Positions 11,890 to 24,548 of a DNA stretch of 64,000 nt are shown piece after piece. Position 1 is the stretch's first letter. Each line of letters begins with the position of its first letter. This DNA is from Cyclaneusma minus (taxonomy: Eukaryota; Ascomycota; Leotiomycetes; Marthamycetales; Marthamycetaceae): assembly GCA_037179335.1 (NCBI GenBank), contig JAKZHN010000025.1, positions 62,001-126,000 on the forward strand. Reading direction: 5' to 3'. A program made the translations under genes and the position numbers. The notes beneath the pieces are model-generated. The model was given only the letters and a program-made list of their open reading frames with translations, ran no database searches and was not told the origin of the DNA.

Positions 11890-12480
11890 TTATTAGTTTA
11901 TTTATAAGCTATTTAAAAAATAGTTAGTTATATTAAAGACATATCTTAATAATATATTAATAAAAGACTGGATTTATAAATTAAAAAAACTAATAAAGGT
12001 TTTTACATTATTTATATTTAAAAATAATAATAATTTGTATTTATATATTAATTATAAAAGATTGAATAATATAATTATTAAAAATTGCTATTTATTTCCC
12101 TTAATTAATAAATTCTTTATTAAATTAGGAAAAGCCAAGACTTTTATTAAATTGGATTTTAAAAATATATATTATAAAATATATATATAAAAGAGAGATA
12201 AGTGGAAAACAGTATTTTATATAAAATATAGTTATTTTAAATACTTAATAATATTATTTAAACTAGTAAATATATTAGCTATATTTTAGATTTATATAAA
12301 TATAGTATTTAAAAAATTCTTAAATATTATCATAATACTTTATTTTAATAATATCTTAATTTATTTAAAAAACCTTAATAAATATAATAAATATATAAAA
12401 TCCATACTTGAAAAATTATAAAAATACCCGCTTTTTATAAAAAAAAGCAAATATAAATTTAGAGTAAATAATGTTTTATT
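11890..12480 (+). pseudogene. Degenerate Ty3/Gypsy reverse transcriptase
   Basis: With stops ignored, one frame reads YINYKRLNNI near 12040, LGKAKTFIKLDFKN near 12125 and ILYFNNILIYLKN near 12335. These line up with the reverse transcriptase blocks DYRxLN, KxFTKLDLKxAY and VYLDDILIYSK. The catalytic YLDD now reads YFNN, which D-to-N changes from G-to-A mutation explain. The polymerase cannot be active. Confidence 0.75.
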
Positions 12481-14329
12481 TTTAGATTTTATAATAAAAA
12501 AGAATAATATATATATAAAATCGGAAAAGGTATATATTATTTAAAAACAGCTTATACCAATTATATATATAAAATTGCAATTATTTTTAAAACAAGCCAA
12601 TTTCTATAAGCGGTTTATTTTAGAATATAATAAAATTTTATTATTTATAATTAATTTATTTATTAATAATATAAAAAAGGCCTATTTAAATGGGTTTTAA
12701 AAATATAAAAGGCTTTTTAATATATTAAAAATATATTTATAAATAAGCTAGTACTATAATATTTTAATTTTATAAAGTATTTATAAATTATATATAATGT
12801 TTTTGGATTTATAATATTAGAGATTTTAAAGCAATTTAAAAACTTAAATAACTAAATATAATATTATTGGCATTTGATAGTTTTTTGATTTTATAAGCTA
12901 ATTAGTATAAAATTAATATATTAAATATATAATACTAAGTTGTTCATAATTATAAAAAAAATTAAAAATAATATATTAAAAATTTATGTTATAAAATTTA
13001 AATATTTTTAATCTATAATAATTTTTATTATTTTTATAAATATAAAAAAAATTAACAAATAATAAATAAAATAGATTATAAAATTAAAACCGTATAACTT
13101 TAATATTAAATATATTATAAAAATTAAAAACCCCGCCAATTTTTTATTTTATAAACTAGGCTATAAAAAACCAATAAAACCCATTTTAAGAAAGATATCA
13201 AAGGTGTTTTTATCTATATTACAATAGAAGCTTTATTATTTATTTAATTATATTTTAAATATATACTTTTTAAAAAATATAGCTGTTTTTATAAATATGG
13301 TAATTATATTTTAATTAAGACTATTAAGCCGGAAGATTAATATTATATACTTTATTTATATATTATAAATACAAATCTTTAAATAAAAAGCTATATTTTA
13401 TTTAAATTATAAAAATTTAAAAGCCAAAACAATTAAAATAACCTTTATAATTATTTCCAAAATTTAAAAAATTATAAGTATATAAAACAAATATAATGCC
13501 AATTTATATTATATAAAAATAAATAATAACAGTTTAAAAATAATAAATTATATAAAGAACTTATATATATTTATTACAATAGTAAATTAGTAAATTATTT
13601 TAAAATAAATTAAATATAAAAATAGAGATACGGGATTATATATATAATTGCTATATTTATTAATAAAATTAAACCCTCCAATATATATTTTATAATTAGT
13701 TATAGCTTTTATTTTTAATCGATAAATTATAAATATATTTATTATAGGATTTTATTATAAATTTGTTTAAATTATAATATATAAATAAAATATATAATAT
13801 TATTCTAATAATAATAAATCGCTATATTAAAGCTATATAATTTAGATATATAATTAAGGATTTTAATATATAATTTTTAATATAATTATTTTTTAATAAA
13901 GTTATTATTTTATAAAAAAAAATTAAAACTATTATATTTATTAGTATATTGTAAAAAACTTTTCATTATAAATTCTATATAATATATAGATATAATATTT
14001 TATTTTATTTTTAAGCAAGTAAATAAATAAAGCAAATAAACCAGATTTTAAAGGCTTATATATAATATCATTATAATAATAAAAAATAAAAAATACTAGA
14101 AAAGACTCCTTTTTTTATAATATATAAATATTTTTTATAAATTAGTATTAATCTTTTTATATAATTTATAAAAATTAAAATATTTAATATAAAAAAGCAA
14201 AAAATATAACATAATATAGTAAATATATATTATTAGAAGAATTAGGAAAATATTATTAATAAATATATAAAAAACTATATAAAAAAATATAAAATTATAG
14301 GTTTTAATAAAAGGGACTAGGTTTTTTTA
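12481..14329 (+). pseudogene. Degenerate RNase H and integrase region
   Basis: Positioned after reverse transcriptase and before the integrase C-terminal module. A stretch near 12690 still reads KAYLNGF-like, and 12860-12960 has the spacing of the RNase H segment. Individual catalytic residues cannot be read through the mutations. Confidence 0.4.
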
Positions 14330-14490
14330 TTTATTAAAAATATATATTTTAAGGCTAAAAAACTAGTAAAGAAGTATATAATTTTTTTTCTATTATTAAG
14401 AAAATAGGAATCCAAGTTTATTATTTAAAGTTTTTATCTAAATCTTAATTAAAGAAATTATATAATATTTTTTATATTAGACTTTTAAAA
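14330..14490 (+). pseudogene. Integrase C-terminal GPF-type module, degenerate
   Basis: With stops ignored the frame runs AKKLVKKYI, FFLIIKKIGIQVYYL and NIFYIRLLKP. These match the GPY/F module that follows the integrase core in Ty3/Gypsy elements, normally K-GPF-I-K-G-AYRL then HNVFHVSLLKP. Confidence 0.6.
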
Positions 14491-14556
14491 CCTATTAAAG
14501 TATTTTAAAATAATATATATAAATTATATTTTATAAATTTTAAAGACTCTAAAAAT

Positions 14557-14700
14557 AATTAAAAATAGAAAGTCAAAAAAATTATAATATATAAAAGAGA
14601 TAAAAACAATTACCTTATATTTTATATATGTTAAAAAGGCTGGAACCAAGATTAGAATTAAATATTGATTTAAAAAAACCTTAAAAACACCTTAATAATT
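14557..14700 (+). pseudogene. Degenerate chromodomain of the retrotransposon
   Basis: The frame reads KVKKIIIYKRDKNNYLIFYI, a stop, then KGWNQD. That matches the chromodomain pattern VEKIL-x-KR-x-YLVKWKGW-x-E/D. It identifies the element as a chromovirus. Confidence 0.6.
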
Positions 14701-16679
14701 TTAAATAAGTTTATCAAAAACAATATTAAAACTAGATTATAATAGTAGTAAAAGAATTATAAAAAAGGTGTGGACTTTAAAAAAAGGTGTTAAAAAATTA
14801 ACTTTAACCTTATATTTAAACAAAAGATATTTAGTTATATACAATATTAAGCAAAAACAAAAATAAAGATATTTAAAATATAAGAATATAGATTTAATTA
14901 CTCTTTTATATTTTAAATTAATATAATTCGAGTTATATTTTATGAAAAGATTAAGTTAAAAAGTCGGAAATTAAATAATAACTTAATTTAGTTAAAAATT
15001 ATATAATATATAAATAAAAACTAGAAATCTTTTATATTAAATAATTCAATTAAAATAAATATTATATAAAATAAACTTAATTAATAAAATTGAAAAACTT
15101 ATAATATTTTTGAATTCTAATTTATATATATTAAATTTATAACTTTTATATCTTATATTATATTATTAGAAATCCGTTTTCTTTTTATATTAAATAAAAT
15201 ATTATTAAAAAAATGGTTAAAATTATAATTTATATATATTTTAATTAGATATATATAAAAATAAAATAAAAAATAGATTTATTAAATAATACCAGATATT
15301 AATTATTATATATATTAAAATATAAATTATAAAAATAATTTTAATATAAGGCTATTATTATAATTATAATATTTTTAAATATAATATATATTTTATATTT
15401 TTAAAAAATACAAATTGTAAAATAGAAAAAAATCCTGGCAACTTTTATATTATTTTTTAATTGGGTTAATTCCCTATTATAATTGGTATATTAGTTTTTA
15501 AAAAAGACTTGGACTTTAATATAGCAATTACAATAAAGTATAAGGATATTATAAACTATATTAAATAAGGGAATTTAAATAATAAGGATTTATAAAATAA
15601 TAAATTAATTAAAAAAAAGCTAAATATAAATTTATTATATAATAAAAGGACTTATAATTATTATAATAGCAGCTATATCTAAAGTTCTTTATAACTTAGT
15701 TATAAATATTAAACATTTTATAAAAAAGGTTTAAGTAAAAGCTTTATATATAATAAGTATAAATATAAATCCGAAATATAAATATAAATTTGGTAAAAAT
15801 GCAATTTAAGTCTTATAATAAAATTGTAAACTTAGTAATATTATTACAATTATAAATAAAATCTTTATTATATAAAATTTAAAATAAGCTATTATTAAGA
15901 TTTTATATCTCGCAATTAAAAATATTAAAAGTTATAATAATAAAATTAAAAAAAGATAATAAATAAAAAAAGATAAAAGTAATTTAATTTATGTTAAAAT
16001 GATATATATTAAAAAACCCATATAAAATAATAATAAAAGAAAGTCGAATAGAAATAAAAAGGCCTCTTTTATATAAGTAAAGTCCCAATAAGGTTTAATA
16101 TAATTGCTATAAAAAAAGATATTAAGAAAGAGGAAATATTTTAAAATTCGCTAAGAAAGCTAAAAAAAGATTTCATATTAAAAATGCAATTAAAGATTAA
16201 TATATTATTATTATAATAAATATATAATATATATATAAAAAAGAGAGAAATAAAGAATTAAAAAAACATTAAAATTAATTATTTAAAATAAGCCGCTATT
16301 ATATTAATTTTTCGATATTTATAAAAAAAAGTAAATATAAAAGCTAATATAGTATATATAAAGCCGGTAAAAACAATAAAATTTTAATAAACTTTAATAT
16401 AAGAAAATAAAGATTTAGAATAATAAAAACAATTAAATAAGAGTTTAAAATCGATTTAATAATAAATATTATAAGCTATATATTAAGAACTAAAGCTTTA
16501 AAAATTAAATAATAATAAATTTAAAAATGGTTATCGATAATAGTAAACTAATAAAAACCTATTAATTTACATAATTAAAATAAAAAGCCAAAATTAATAA
16601 CTAAAGCTAAATATTAGACTATTTAAAAAGCGGGAGTCCGTATTTGGGAGCTTTAGGACTTAGAGCTATAAAAAAAAGT
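14701..16679. other. Unassigned 2 kb between chromodomain and 3' LTR
   Basis: A usual chromovirus ends shortly after the chromodomain, but here 2 kb of AT-rich DNA follows before the 3' LTR. Translation near 16300-16420 suggests a Glu/Gln/Lys-rich coil-like peptide but is too damaged to assign. It could be an extra open frame or a nested insertion. Confidence 0.3.
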
Positions 16680-16905
16680 TATTATATAAAGTTAAGAAAG
16701 ACGTTTTATAAATATTTTATAAAGTATATATATTAAAGGTATCTAAAGGATAAGTATTGCTTATTAAAAAAGCTAAACAAGGCTTTTAATATATTATACT
16801 TAGATGATGCCATTTTTATTTAAAAAGGATAGCGGCTATTTTTTATAGCTAAGGAATATATATAATGCACCCTTATCTGCCAATTTATTTTTGACCACTA
16901 TAACA
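16680..16905 (+). repeat. 3' LTR (226 bp), heavily RIP-mutated at its start
   Basis: Aligns base for base to the 5' LTR over its first 80 bp. By hand count about 37 of 39 differences are C-to-T or G-to-A in this copy. It ends ...ACTATAACA just before the AAAAT target duplication. Confidence 0.75.
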
Positions 16906-16910
16906 AAAAT

Positions 16911-19900
16911 TTAATATTTAAATTAATACCACTTTCATTATATAATTTGTTTGGCATTTATTTAAAGCAATAAAAAAGCAATTATTAAAATTTTTTAAAT
17001 ATATATATATATATATCTTGTATTAATTTTTTATATTATTAATATTTTGAAAGATTTGAGAAAGCTTATATTTAAAAAAACGTTAAACAAATAATTTTAT
17101 AAATTTATAAAATAGCTATTAAAAACAATTACTATAATCTTTTATTACACAATTCCTAATTTTATAATTCGCTAATAATACCAAATATTAATTATAATAA
17201 AATTAAAAAAACCATTTAATAATTTTTTATGCCAGCTATTAGGCAAAAATAAAAATCCCAATAATAATTTAATAATTTGTTTTTGCTAGATTCTTTTTGC
17301 TTATATAAACAATTATTGCAAGCGTTATTATCAATGCTTTATTTATAAAAACTTTTATATTATAAAATCCTATAAGAAAAGCGGTGTTAGTAATAATAAT
17401 ATTAGTATTACTAATAAATAATAATAATAAAAATCGCTTTAAAAATTAATTAAACTTTAATTAAGACTTTTAAAGCCAATTAAATCCCGCTAAATTAAAA
17501 GGCAGTTTTAATTGTTTTGCATCAATTTTACCTTATATTATTATTATTACTATTATTAATTAATATTTTTAAATTACCGGCCCGCTTTAAATAGCTATCC
17601 CAATTTTTATAAAGCGTTTTTTTAAAAACAAATTCGGGCTTTTATTTATTTATATAATAGCTTTAGCCTATTTACCGATAATGCCGGTATTTTAGCTTTT
17701 TAATGGCTTTATTTTTAAATTTGTTTAAGCATTTCTTGAATTTTTTTAATTTAAATATTGCCGTTTATAACCGGCCCGATTTTGTTGTTGTTTTTAATTA
17801 ATTCGCAATTCCGCTAACGGGCTTTTTTTCCCTAGTTTAAAAATCTTTATTTTATAGCTATTGAAATACCCTATTACTAATTTTTTATAATATCCTGTAA
17901 ATTAAAGCTTTTTTAAGCTATAATAATCCTTTTTAAAAACAGATCTTAAAAAACCTTAATTTTTTTTATTCAATATAATTAATCAAAAAATCCAAATAAA
18001 CTTAAATTATAAAAAACTTAAAAAAATAATATAATAATCATTTTTTCCCTTTTATTTTCTTTTTTAGCCCTAATTTTAAAAAGCTTTTAAAATTCCAATA
18101 AATAATGCATTTTTTTTTCTTATATTCTTTTATATTATTGATTAATTATCATATTATTAATAAAGCTATTAAGCTTTGCTATACCAAATTTTAATAAATT
18201 TTATAAATAATTATTAAAGCTGGCTAAAATTGTATATTGCTAAAAAGAAATATAAAAAACGCTTTTAAAATAATGCCTATTGCTTTAATTTATTAACAGC
18301 TTTTTGGATTTTTATAAAATAGCTATATTTATATTAAATTTTTTTTTTTTTTCAAAATAGCAATGGCGCTATTTATTTTTAGTTCTTTTGCAAAAAAACT
18401 TTAAATGGATTTTTAAATCTTAATTGCCTAAATTAATAGTTTTTTATTATTTAAATAATAATAATATTATGTTTTTGCTATTATAGCAAGATTAGCTTTT
18501 TATTTAAAAATCCAATTATAATTGGGTTTATTTAATTTTAGGAATTTAATAAAATACTAAAAAAATATTAAAGGCATTATAATTAAAATACTGGGATTTA
18601 ATATTAATATCTAAGCCTTTATTATGTTTATTTTATTAAAAGAAATGGCTAAAATTTGCAAGCTTTTAAATTAATTTATTATTTGCAAATTTATTCGCTT
18701 TTATTAAATTCAATTTATAGCTAGTAATTTAGGCTTTGCTATTATAGCAATCAAACTCGGCTATTTTTCTTATTATAAATTATAGACCTTTATAGTTTTT
18801 TTTAATAAGCTTTTAAAAAAATTGCCATATTTTTATAAAGATTTATAAAAATTTTGCTTGATAGCGCATGCTTTTTTCCTAATTAAATAGTATTAAATAT
18901 TTTAATAAATTATTATATAAATTTATTTATTTATTTAGCAATGTTTTAAAAAGCGGCTTAGGCGTTTTTTATATTAATAATTACAATTCAGCTAATTGCA
19001 ATTAAAAATAATTTATAAAAACCCTGCCTATTCTATATGCATTTGCTTTTAAATTAATTCTTTTCTTTTAAAAAGTCCGCTAATTAATTTATTATAAATA
19101 TTTTTTAAGCTTTAATATAATTTATTAAATTTGTATTTAAATTTTATAAAATATGTTGTTAAAGCAAAAATATGATAGCTTTTTTTGCAAATTTAAAATT
19201 AATTTTAAAATCAATTATTTTCTGCAATTAAAATTTGTTTAATTATAGCCAAAGCCAATTTAAGCCTAATATTATTTAATTAGCGTTTTCGGCAATTTGC
19301 TATAAGTATAAAATCTAATTTAAATTAATTAGAATTTTTAATTCTTTATTTATTAATCTAGCATTTGTAAATTACCAATGCTTATAGGATAATTAAAAAA
19401 AAGGCTAAAAGACCTTTTAAAATTCAATTATTTTAAATTATTAATAAATGCTTTTTTTAAATAGCGTTTTTTTGCAAAAGCAATAAAATTTAGATTTTAG
19501 TTATAAAGCAGCCTTTAAAATTGCTTTTGCAATATTTTTATAAATCGCAAAGCTAATTTATAAATCAAAGAATTTTAAAAATTAGAAAATATTTAATAAA
19601 ATTAAAATTTAATATTGCTATATTTATTTTTTTAATAATAATAAATACGCTATTTTTATTTTATTTAATAATAAATTTAACGTCAATTATAATATTATAA
19701 GCCTTATTTAAACTTATTTTTTAAAAACCAATTGCTTTTTTTTTGCTTTGCTAATAATATTTATATTTATAGCGTTTATATTAATAAATTTTGCTAAAAA
19801 CTCCGCGCTAATAGCGTTATTAATATTTATTTTTATATTAGCTATAGCTTTAAAAAAAGCGCCGCTTAATATACAGCCAATAATAATATATTATAATTAA

Positions 19901-20119
19901 ATATTTAAAGGCTAAATAAATGCTTTTTAAATGCTTTTTTTAGCTATTTTTTAAAATTCTTTATTAGCAAATTTAATTTTAACCAGTGCCTTTTTACCGG
20001 CAAATGCCTTATATTTAAAATACTTTCCTAATTAATTTTGTTTTTAATTTTTTTTTTCATTAGTATTTAATTTTTTTGCCGCCAATTTAGGTATAGCCTA
20101 TTTTGCTACGCTTGTATTT
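16911..20119 (-). pseudogene. AT-rich right arm of outer element, possible dead transposase
   Basis: No frame is open. Minus-strand conceptual translation has long stretches of few-stop sequence between about 19700 and 17700. Parts vaguely follow the block order of a pogo-like DDE transposase, but the key Asp residues cannot be seen. I cannot exclude another superfamily. Confidence 0.25.
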
Positions 20120-20326
20120 GGCTTTATAGCAATCGAAGCTAATTTTGATTAAGCTTTTAGCTTTATTTAAGCCTTTATATTAAGCCTTTATATTGGCTTT
20201 TAGAGCTTTAAATAGCTTTAAATATAGCGCAAAAACTTGGAATTTAAAGCAGTTTTAGCAATTATTAAACTATATTTTAAATAATATAAATTTTCTTTTT
20301 ATATATAATAAGTTATATTATAAATA

Positions 20327-20769
20327 ATAAGTTATAATAATAAGGCTGGCTTATTATTATATGGGTTTTATATAAAACCCCTTAATAATTAAAAGCGTAA
20401 GCAATAGTGGAATTTATAATAGTAATTAAAAAAATTGCTATTATTGTTTTTTTTGACCAATATTAATTGCTTTATTAATTAAATTAATTTAATTCAGTTT
20501 TTTATTTTTTTATATATTTTATTTTTATAGTTAATTATATAGCGTATAGCTTTGCAGCAGTCAAAGCTAATTTTAATTAAGCTTTTAGCTTTATCCAGGC
20601 CTTTGCATTAAGTCCTTATGTTGGCTTTTAAAGCTTCGAATAGCTTTAAGCGTAGCGCAAAAGCCTGGGATTTAAGGCAGCTCTAGCGACCGCTGGGCTG
20701 TGCCCCAGGCAATATAAATATTCAAGAACCCTTTCTTTCCTTTGCATGTGACGAGCTACACCATAAAAC
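20327..20769. mobile_element. Short internally deleted sibling of the outer transposon
   Basis: Joins the family's left-end sequence (20327-20515) to its right-end sequence (20545-20769), with the terminal CACCATAAAAC intact. The interior is missing. The right end is GC-normal here but AT-shifted in the neighbouring copy at 20120-20325. It resembles a non-autonomous derivative lying in tandem with the full element. Confidence 0.4.
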
Positions 20770-20779
20770 GGCGGCTTAG

Positions 20780-21500
20780 ATGCTCCGGATTATCTTTCTC
20801 GTACGAACAGGCGCAAAATCCAGTCCAGAAAGCTTTGCTACCGTGAAGGCTGCTACGCAAGACCTTGATTGGCCGACTGCGGCAGATCTGGGCCGCGAGC
20901 AACGCCGGCCTGGCGGGGCGCCGGTGTCAACAAGCGAAATCCGCCCCAGCTGCCAGCGCGGCAAGTCAGTACTGGAGGCTTCCAGAAAATCCAGTGAGGC
21001 AGCGCGCTACGAAGCAATGCTCAAGGCAAGCCCTGCAGCGCTTACTTTTCGCGTGAAGATCCCAAAAGCCAACGGCAGTGTCTGCTCCTGTGGCTTCTGG
21101 ATGGAACATGATTTTGGTTGCAACTACAAGCATTGTCGGCCACGGTCTCTGGGGTGGCCGCGCTCACTACCTGGGTACTAACTTGGTTAATAGGATTTCG
21201 TATACAAAGTCGAAGCTTACACAAATAATCGACCATCTCAAAGGACCCCGGAGCACAAGAACTGCCGATGCTCAGCTCATAGCAAAGCTGCAGAAAGAGC
21301 TTAGTACTGCTAGGCGTGCAATTTCCGCTACGGCTACCGCTACCGCTCCGACTGTCGCTTCAACTACCGTTTCGGCTATGACTACGAATGACTAGGGCAA
21401 CGACCAGGAGAATCTCAATCCGTCTATGTAGCAGCTAATAAGCTAGTGATGCTTCCTATGGAGCCAACTCGAAACGACAAATTGGTGTGGCCCGTGGGCA
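20780..21500 (+). pseudogene. Gene fragment with Ala/Thr-rich coil tail (copy 2 of 4175-4350)
   Basis: The frame ending at 21395 contains LIAKLQKELSTARRAI, a short coiled-coil-like segment, then an Ala/Thr repeat tail and a stop. The last part and the DNA after the stop match 4175-4350. There is no recognised domain. Frames upstream (20780-21181) overlap in other phases, so no complete gene can be built. Confidence 0.35.
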
Positions 21501-23240
21501 ACGGTACGGGGCTTTGAATATTCGACGCAAAAATTGAATTGGCAATAAATCTCGGCGCCTTGAATATCTTTTCTCCGTGGAAATTCTGTGTACTAATTCG
21601 GGAAATCTAGGCGGCTATTGTAAATACCGTGCATGGGAGCCTTTCAGACGCTGAGATATGCAGTTGGTGGAGATGCACGAGCTGGCACATCCATAGTGTA
21701 TCCTACGATTGGTGCTGCGGCGCTGGGTCCAATTGGCCGTTCGTTCATCCCAACCCCTACGGTGTGTCTCCTGTCTACCCAGGTCTCACAATGGGAATGT
21801 TCGGTCAGATGAACAATGTCGGGTTTATTTGGGAAATGGATAAGCAATTCCAGCAATTCTCTAGACTAGCTGTTAAACTATAGCTATAAATACCTTCAAG
21901 AATTAAAAGAAATTCCCTCCATATCACTTTCACAAACACCCGTACTATGGTATCTCTATTTGATCACTGGTCTTGACTACCGCAGTGCCATGCATGACGT
22001 TTATTCATTTAAAGACCGAAACTTGGGCAGAAGCTGTTCCTGAACGCCATGAAATGGGAAATATCCTTTGTGACATGTTCGCGATCTTACCAGCAATTTG
22101 TCAACGATCGGAAATCAGTAGACAGCAGCACTACCGTTTCCCAACGTTCGCCACTTGGCAATAACATGTTGTTAGAAACCGAACTAGCACATTCATCACC
22201 AATGTTGTTGTAATCTTGCTGTGTCGCGCACTTTCGTGCCCCGTTCCCAGGGGCCAAGCTAAGGAGCGCCGAGGAGCGCCAAGCCCAACATGGTTACACA
22301 AAGCCCCTGAGACGACGGTCTGCCGCATTCAGAAAGCCGGATGCGCCTTAGACCCGCTAGTAAAGCTATTCTGAACTCTTTTAAATCAGATGGCGTGCCC
22401 TTGACAAACAGCCCGGACTATTGGTAAATGGGACAATTGACAAATGGCGAATTGCATTTGCATCGGAGAGAGATGTATTTCTGTACCCAATACTTCGTTT
22501 TTGGCCGGTCAAAAACTTGGAGATAGTGCTCGTTGATAGTCCAGAGAAACTTTATTGCAAGGCACTAGATCGTGAAACTGGCTTACGCCACAAGAACCCC
22601 AGGTATGTGAGAGGCGTTCAGGGAACCTACCAAATCTTACGAAAGTAATTGAACCTGCCTAGTTTGATGATCTAGGGTTTTTGGGGGTCCTTGAAAGACC
22701 TTGCCAAAACGCAAATGGACGCCAGCCGGCAGCTAAAGATCGCCCGCCGGCTTGGCAACACCTGTAGTAGGTCGTTGTTTTAATCGCCACATGGAACCTT
22801 TGGAATACAGCGGGGGACTCTGAAAGCTTCCATTCTCGGCGTCAACAAGAACAACGAATGACGCTTCATAGATTTCTTTTTGCTCGTGAAATGGCTTTGC
22901 TCTTGTCATACTTCATTGTCACCGCCCTGAATTACAAGTCGGTTGCTCATGTGGTATGTCTGGCTGCTGAAGTATCAGTCAGGCACTCTAAGATACTCTA
23001 GAACCTTGTCTACAAGCTAGCCGTCCTCAGGACACAGCATGGCGACCAAAGCCAAGCATCATAGCTCCAAGAGAGCTACCAAGCCTGCGCGTCTTCCCGT
23101 AACCTATTTCCAATCAGGACCGCTTCCTGTTTCACTTTCCACGTAAAGGCACTTGGTCTCGGCTATAGAATATGGGGTAAGAATATTGGTCAGTCAGACC
23201 AGCCCGGTAGCCCTCTAGCTTAGCTTAGCGTTAGCGCTTG
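21501..23240. other. Mostly non-coding, unrecognised
   Basis: Contains only short frames, for example a 75-codon plus-strand frame at 22421-22648 without recognisable features. No RNA gene or mobile end seen. Confidence 0.3.
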
Positions 23241-23264
23241 GCACCAGGATATATATCCTGGTGC
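23241..23264. repeat. 24-bp perfect palindrome
   Basis: GCACCAGGATAT followed directly by its reverse complement ATATCCTGGTGC, with no spacer. It could form a cruciform or serve as a dimeric protein site. Nothing nearby tells which. Confidence 0.7.
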
Positions 23265-24225
23265 TTGGCAAGTCAATAGAACATCATCGACTTCATCATG
23301 ATTGATCCCTGCCGTGACTGATAAAGAACACGCATTAGGACAAGATCATCCAGATCATCAAGTACAGTTGTGATTTTGATAGGTGGTACTAGTGCCAGTA
23401 CTTGAACGAACTTACCAACCCAAAACATACCTTCGGAGGATGTTTTAAATGCCAGAAGCAGAAATCCTCCGCTCAGCCACATTCTTCTACTGTTGTTCTC
23501 TTTGACTTTGGCAGAATCGGCTAAACTTGGTTTGAAGCCTTGGCTGGTGTCAATTGCCCTAAAGTGCCTGAGACTTAGAAAATTGACTTTCAGCTAGAGA
23601 TGGCCAAACACCCTGGATGCGGGCTAAGAAGGTGACGAGTTGTGACATCGGAAGCACCAAACACAGGTCAAACACAGGTCAAAGCATGTGCAGAGCCCTT
23701 GGTAGAAGAAAGATACTGCCTTGCGTCATGGCAACATTCAGAGTTCACCAACTAAGAATGAGAACATATGTCCAGAACGCTGATATGAGAGCTTCAGCGG
23801 GTCCACTTATGTCATATTTGCCTTTCACTTGCAATACGAAACCATTGAGCTGGGAAGATTGGCCTTGGCATCTAAGTTCGAGCGAGTACTGCATCGTCGA
23901 TCGAAAAGGCCTATGGGAATGTTCCATCCCATGACACATAAGAGTCGTGATTTCTCACCTCAACAACTTCTTTTCTCATATTCCATCGCACATTCACAGT
24001 TCCATCTACATCTCCACTCAATCATTCCACTTATATGGTCTAGCTCCTCACATGCAAGAGAAGAGAGCGAGAAGGTGATCAAGGATCAGTGTATTGCAGG
24101 GCACAGCTAGCGAAGCTAGCTCCAGCCATCGGGGGTCTCTTTTCACATGACATGATGTATAGAAGAGCTCACGTGACGTTTGGAGAAGCCAGGAACGAGC
24201 ACGTAAGGGCTGGAGCTGGCTTAAC
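23265..24225. other. Intergenic region upstream of the GPI-protein gene
   Basis: No recognised gene. GCTAGCGAAGCTAGCTCCAG near 24110 and GGGCTGGAGCTGGCTTAACC near 24208 bracket part of it and share complementary GCTCCAGC/GCTGGAGC cores. Confidence 0.3.
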
Positions 24226-24234
24226 CGGCTGTAG

Positions 24235-24243
24235 GCTATATAA
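24235..24243 (+). promoter_or_regulatory. Candidate TATA box of the GPI-protein gene
   Basis: GCTATATAAGG lies 305 bp before the start codon at 24549, followed by a purine/T-rich leader. It is the only clear TATA-like box upstream of this gene. Confidence 0.35.
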
Positions 24244-24548
24244 GGAGCGAATAGACTAGAACTAAGCTATATAGGGTGGGTAGGGAGGAAAAACTAAAGC
24301 CGCAGCTAACGGATATCTCTGTCTTAAAGCTGTAGAAGCTGGCGCTGCAGAGATTTTCGTAATTGAGGCGTTGTGGATGGCCCGTGGGTGCCCCACTGGC
24401 TAAGCGACGCACCCTGGTCATCCTCCTGGCCGCCTCAACCACGTGACCGGTCAGCTGCCTCCTCACCACCATATAACCACATCATTCAAACAGTCACTTC
24501 AAATAAACCATCCTTCTTTTTAACCCAAACACCAACCCAACAGCCACC

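Larger units (their letters stand above)
9271..16905 (+). mobile_element. Complete Ty3/Gypsy chromovirus-type LTR retrotransposon, RIP-inactivated
   Basis: Related direct repeats at 9271-9483 and 16680-16905 are the LTRs. The 5-bp sequence AAAAT lies directly outside both (9266-9270 and 16906-16910), as expected for a target-site duplication. Conceptual plus-strand translation, ignoring stops, shows a reverse transcriptase at about 11890-12480, an RNase H-like stretch after it, an integrase-end GPF-type module at 14330-14490 and a chromodomain at 14557-14700. That order is typical of chromoviruses, which integrate next to histone marks read by the chromodomain. Stop codons occur throughout, so the copy is dead. 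Confidence 0.8.
8417..20325. mobile_element. Old inverted-repeat transposon, RIP-mutated, with nested LTR element
   Basis: The left boundary carries GTTTTATGGTG at 8417-8427. The family's right boundary, seen intact at 20759-20769, carries its reverse complement CACCATAAAAC. The segment after the left end (8417-8600) recurs at 20327-20515 with mainly C-to-T and G-to-A changes. The segment before the right end (20545-20769) recurs at 20120-20325. This pattern fits a roughly 4.3-kb element interrupted by the LTR retrotransposon at 9271-16905, followed by a shortened sibling. Minus-strand conceptual translation near 17700-18400 has a faint pogo/Tigger DDE look, but stop codons are dense and I do not rely on it. 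Confidence 0.4.

Noticed and set aside
8500..20500. Mitochondrial DNA insertion
   Set aside because: AT-richness alone suggested it, but LTRs, a target duplication and Ty3/Gypsy pol remnants with RIP-type changes explain the block better.
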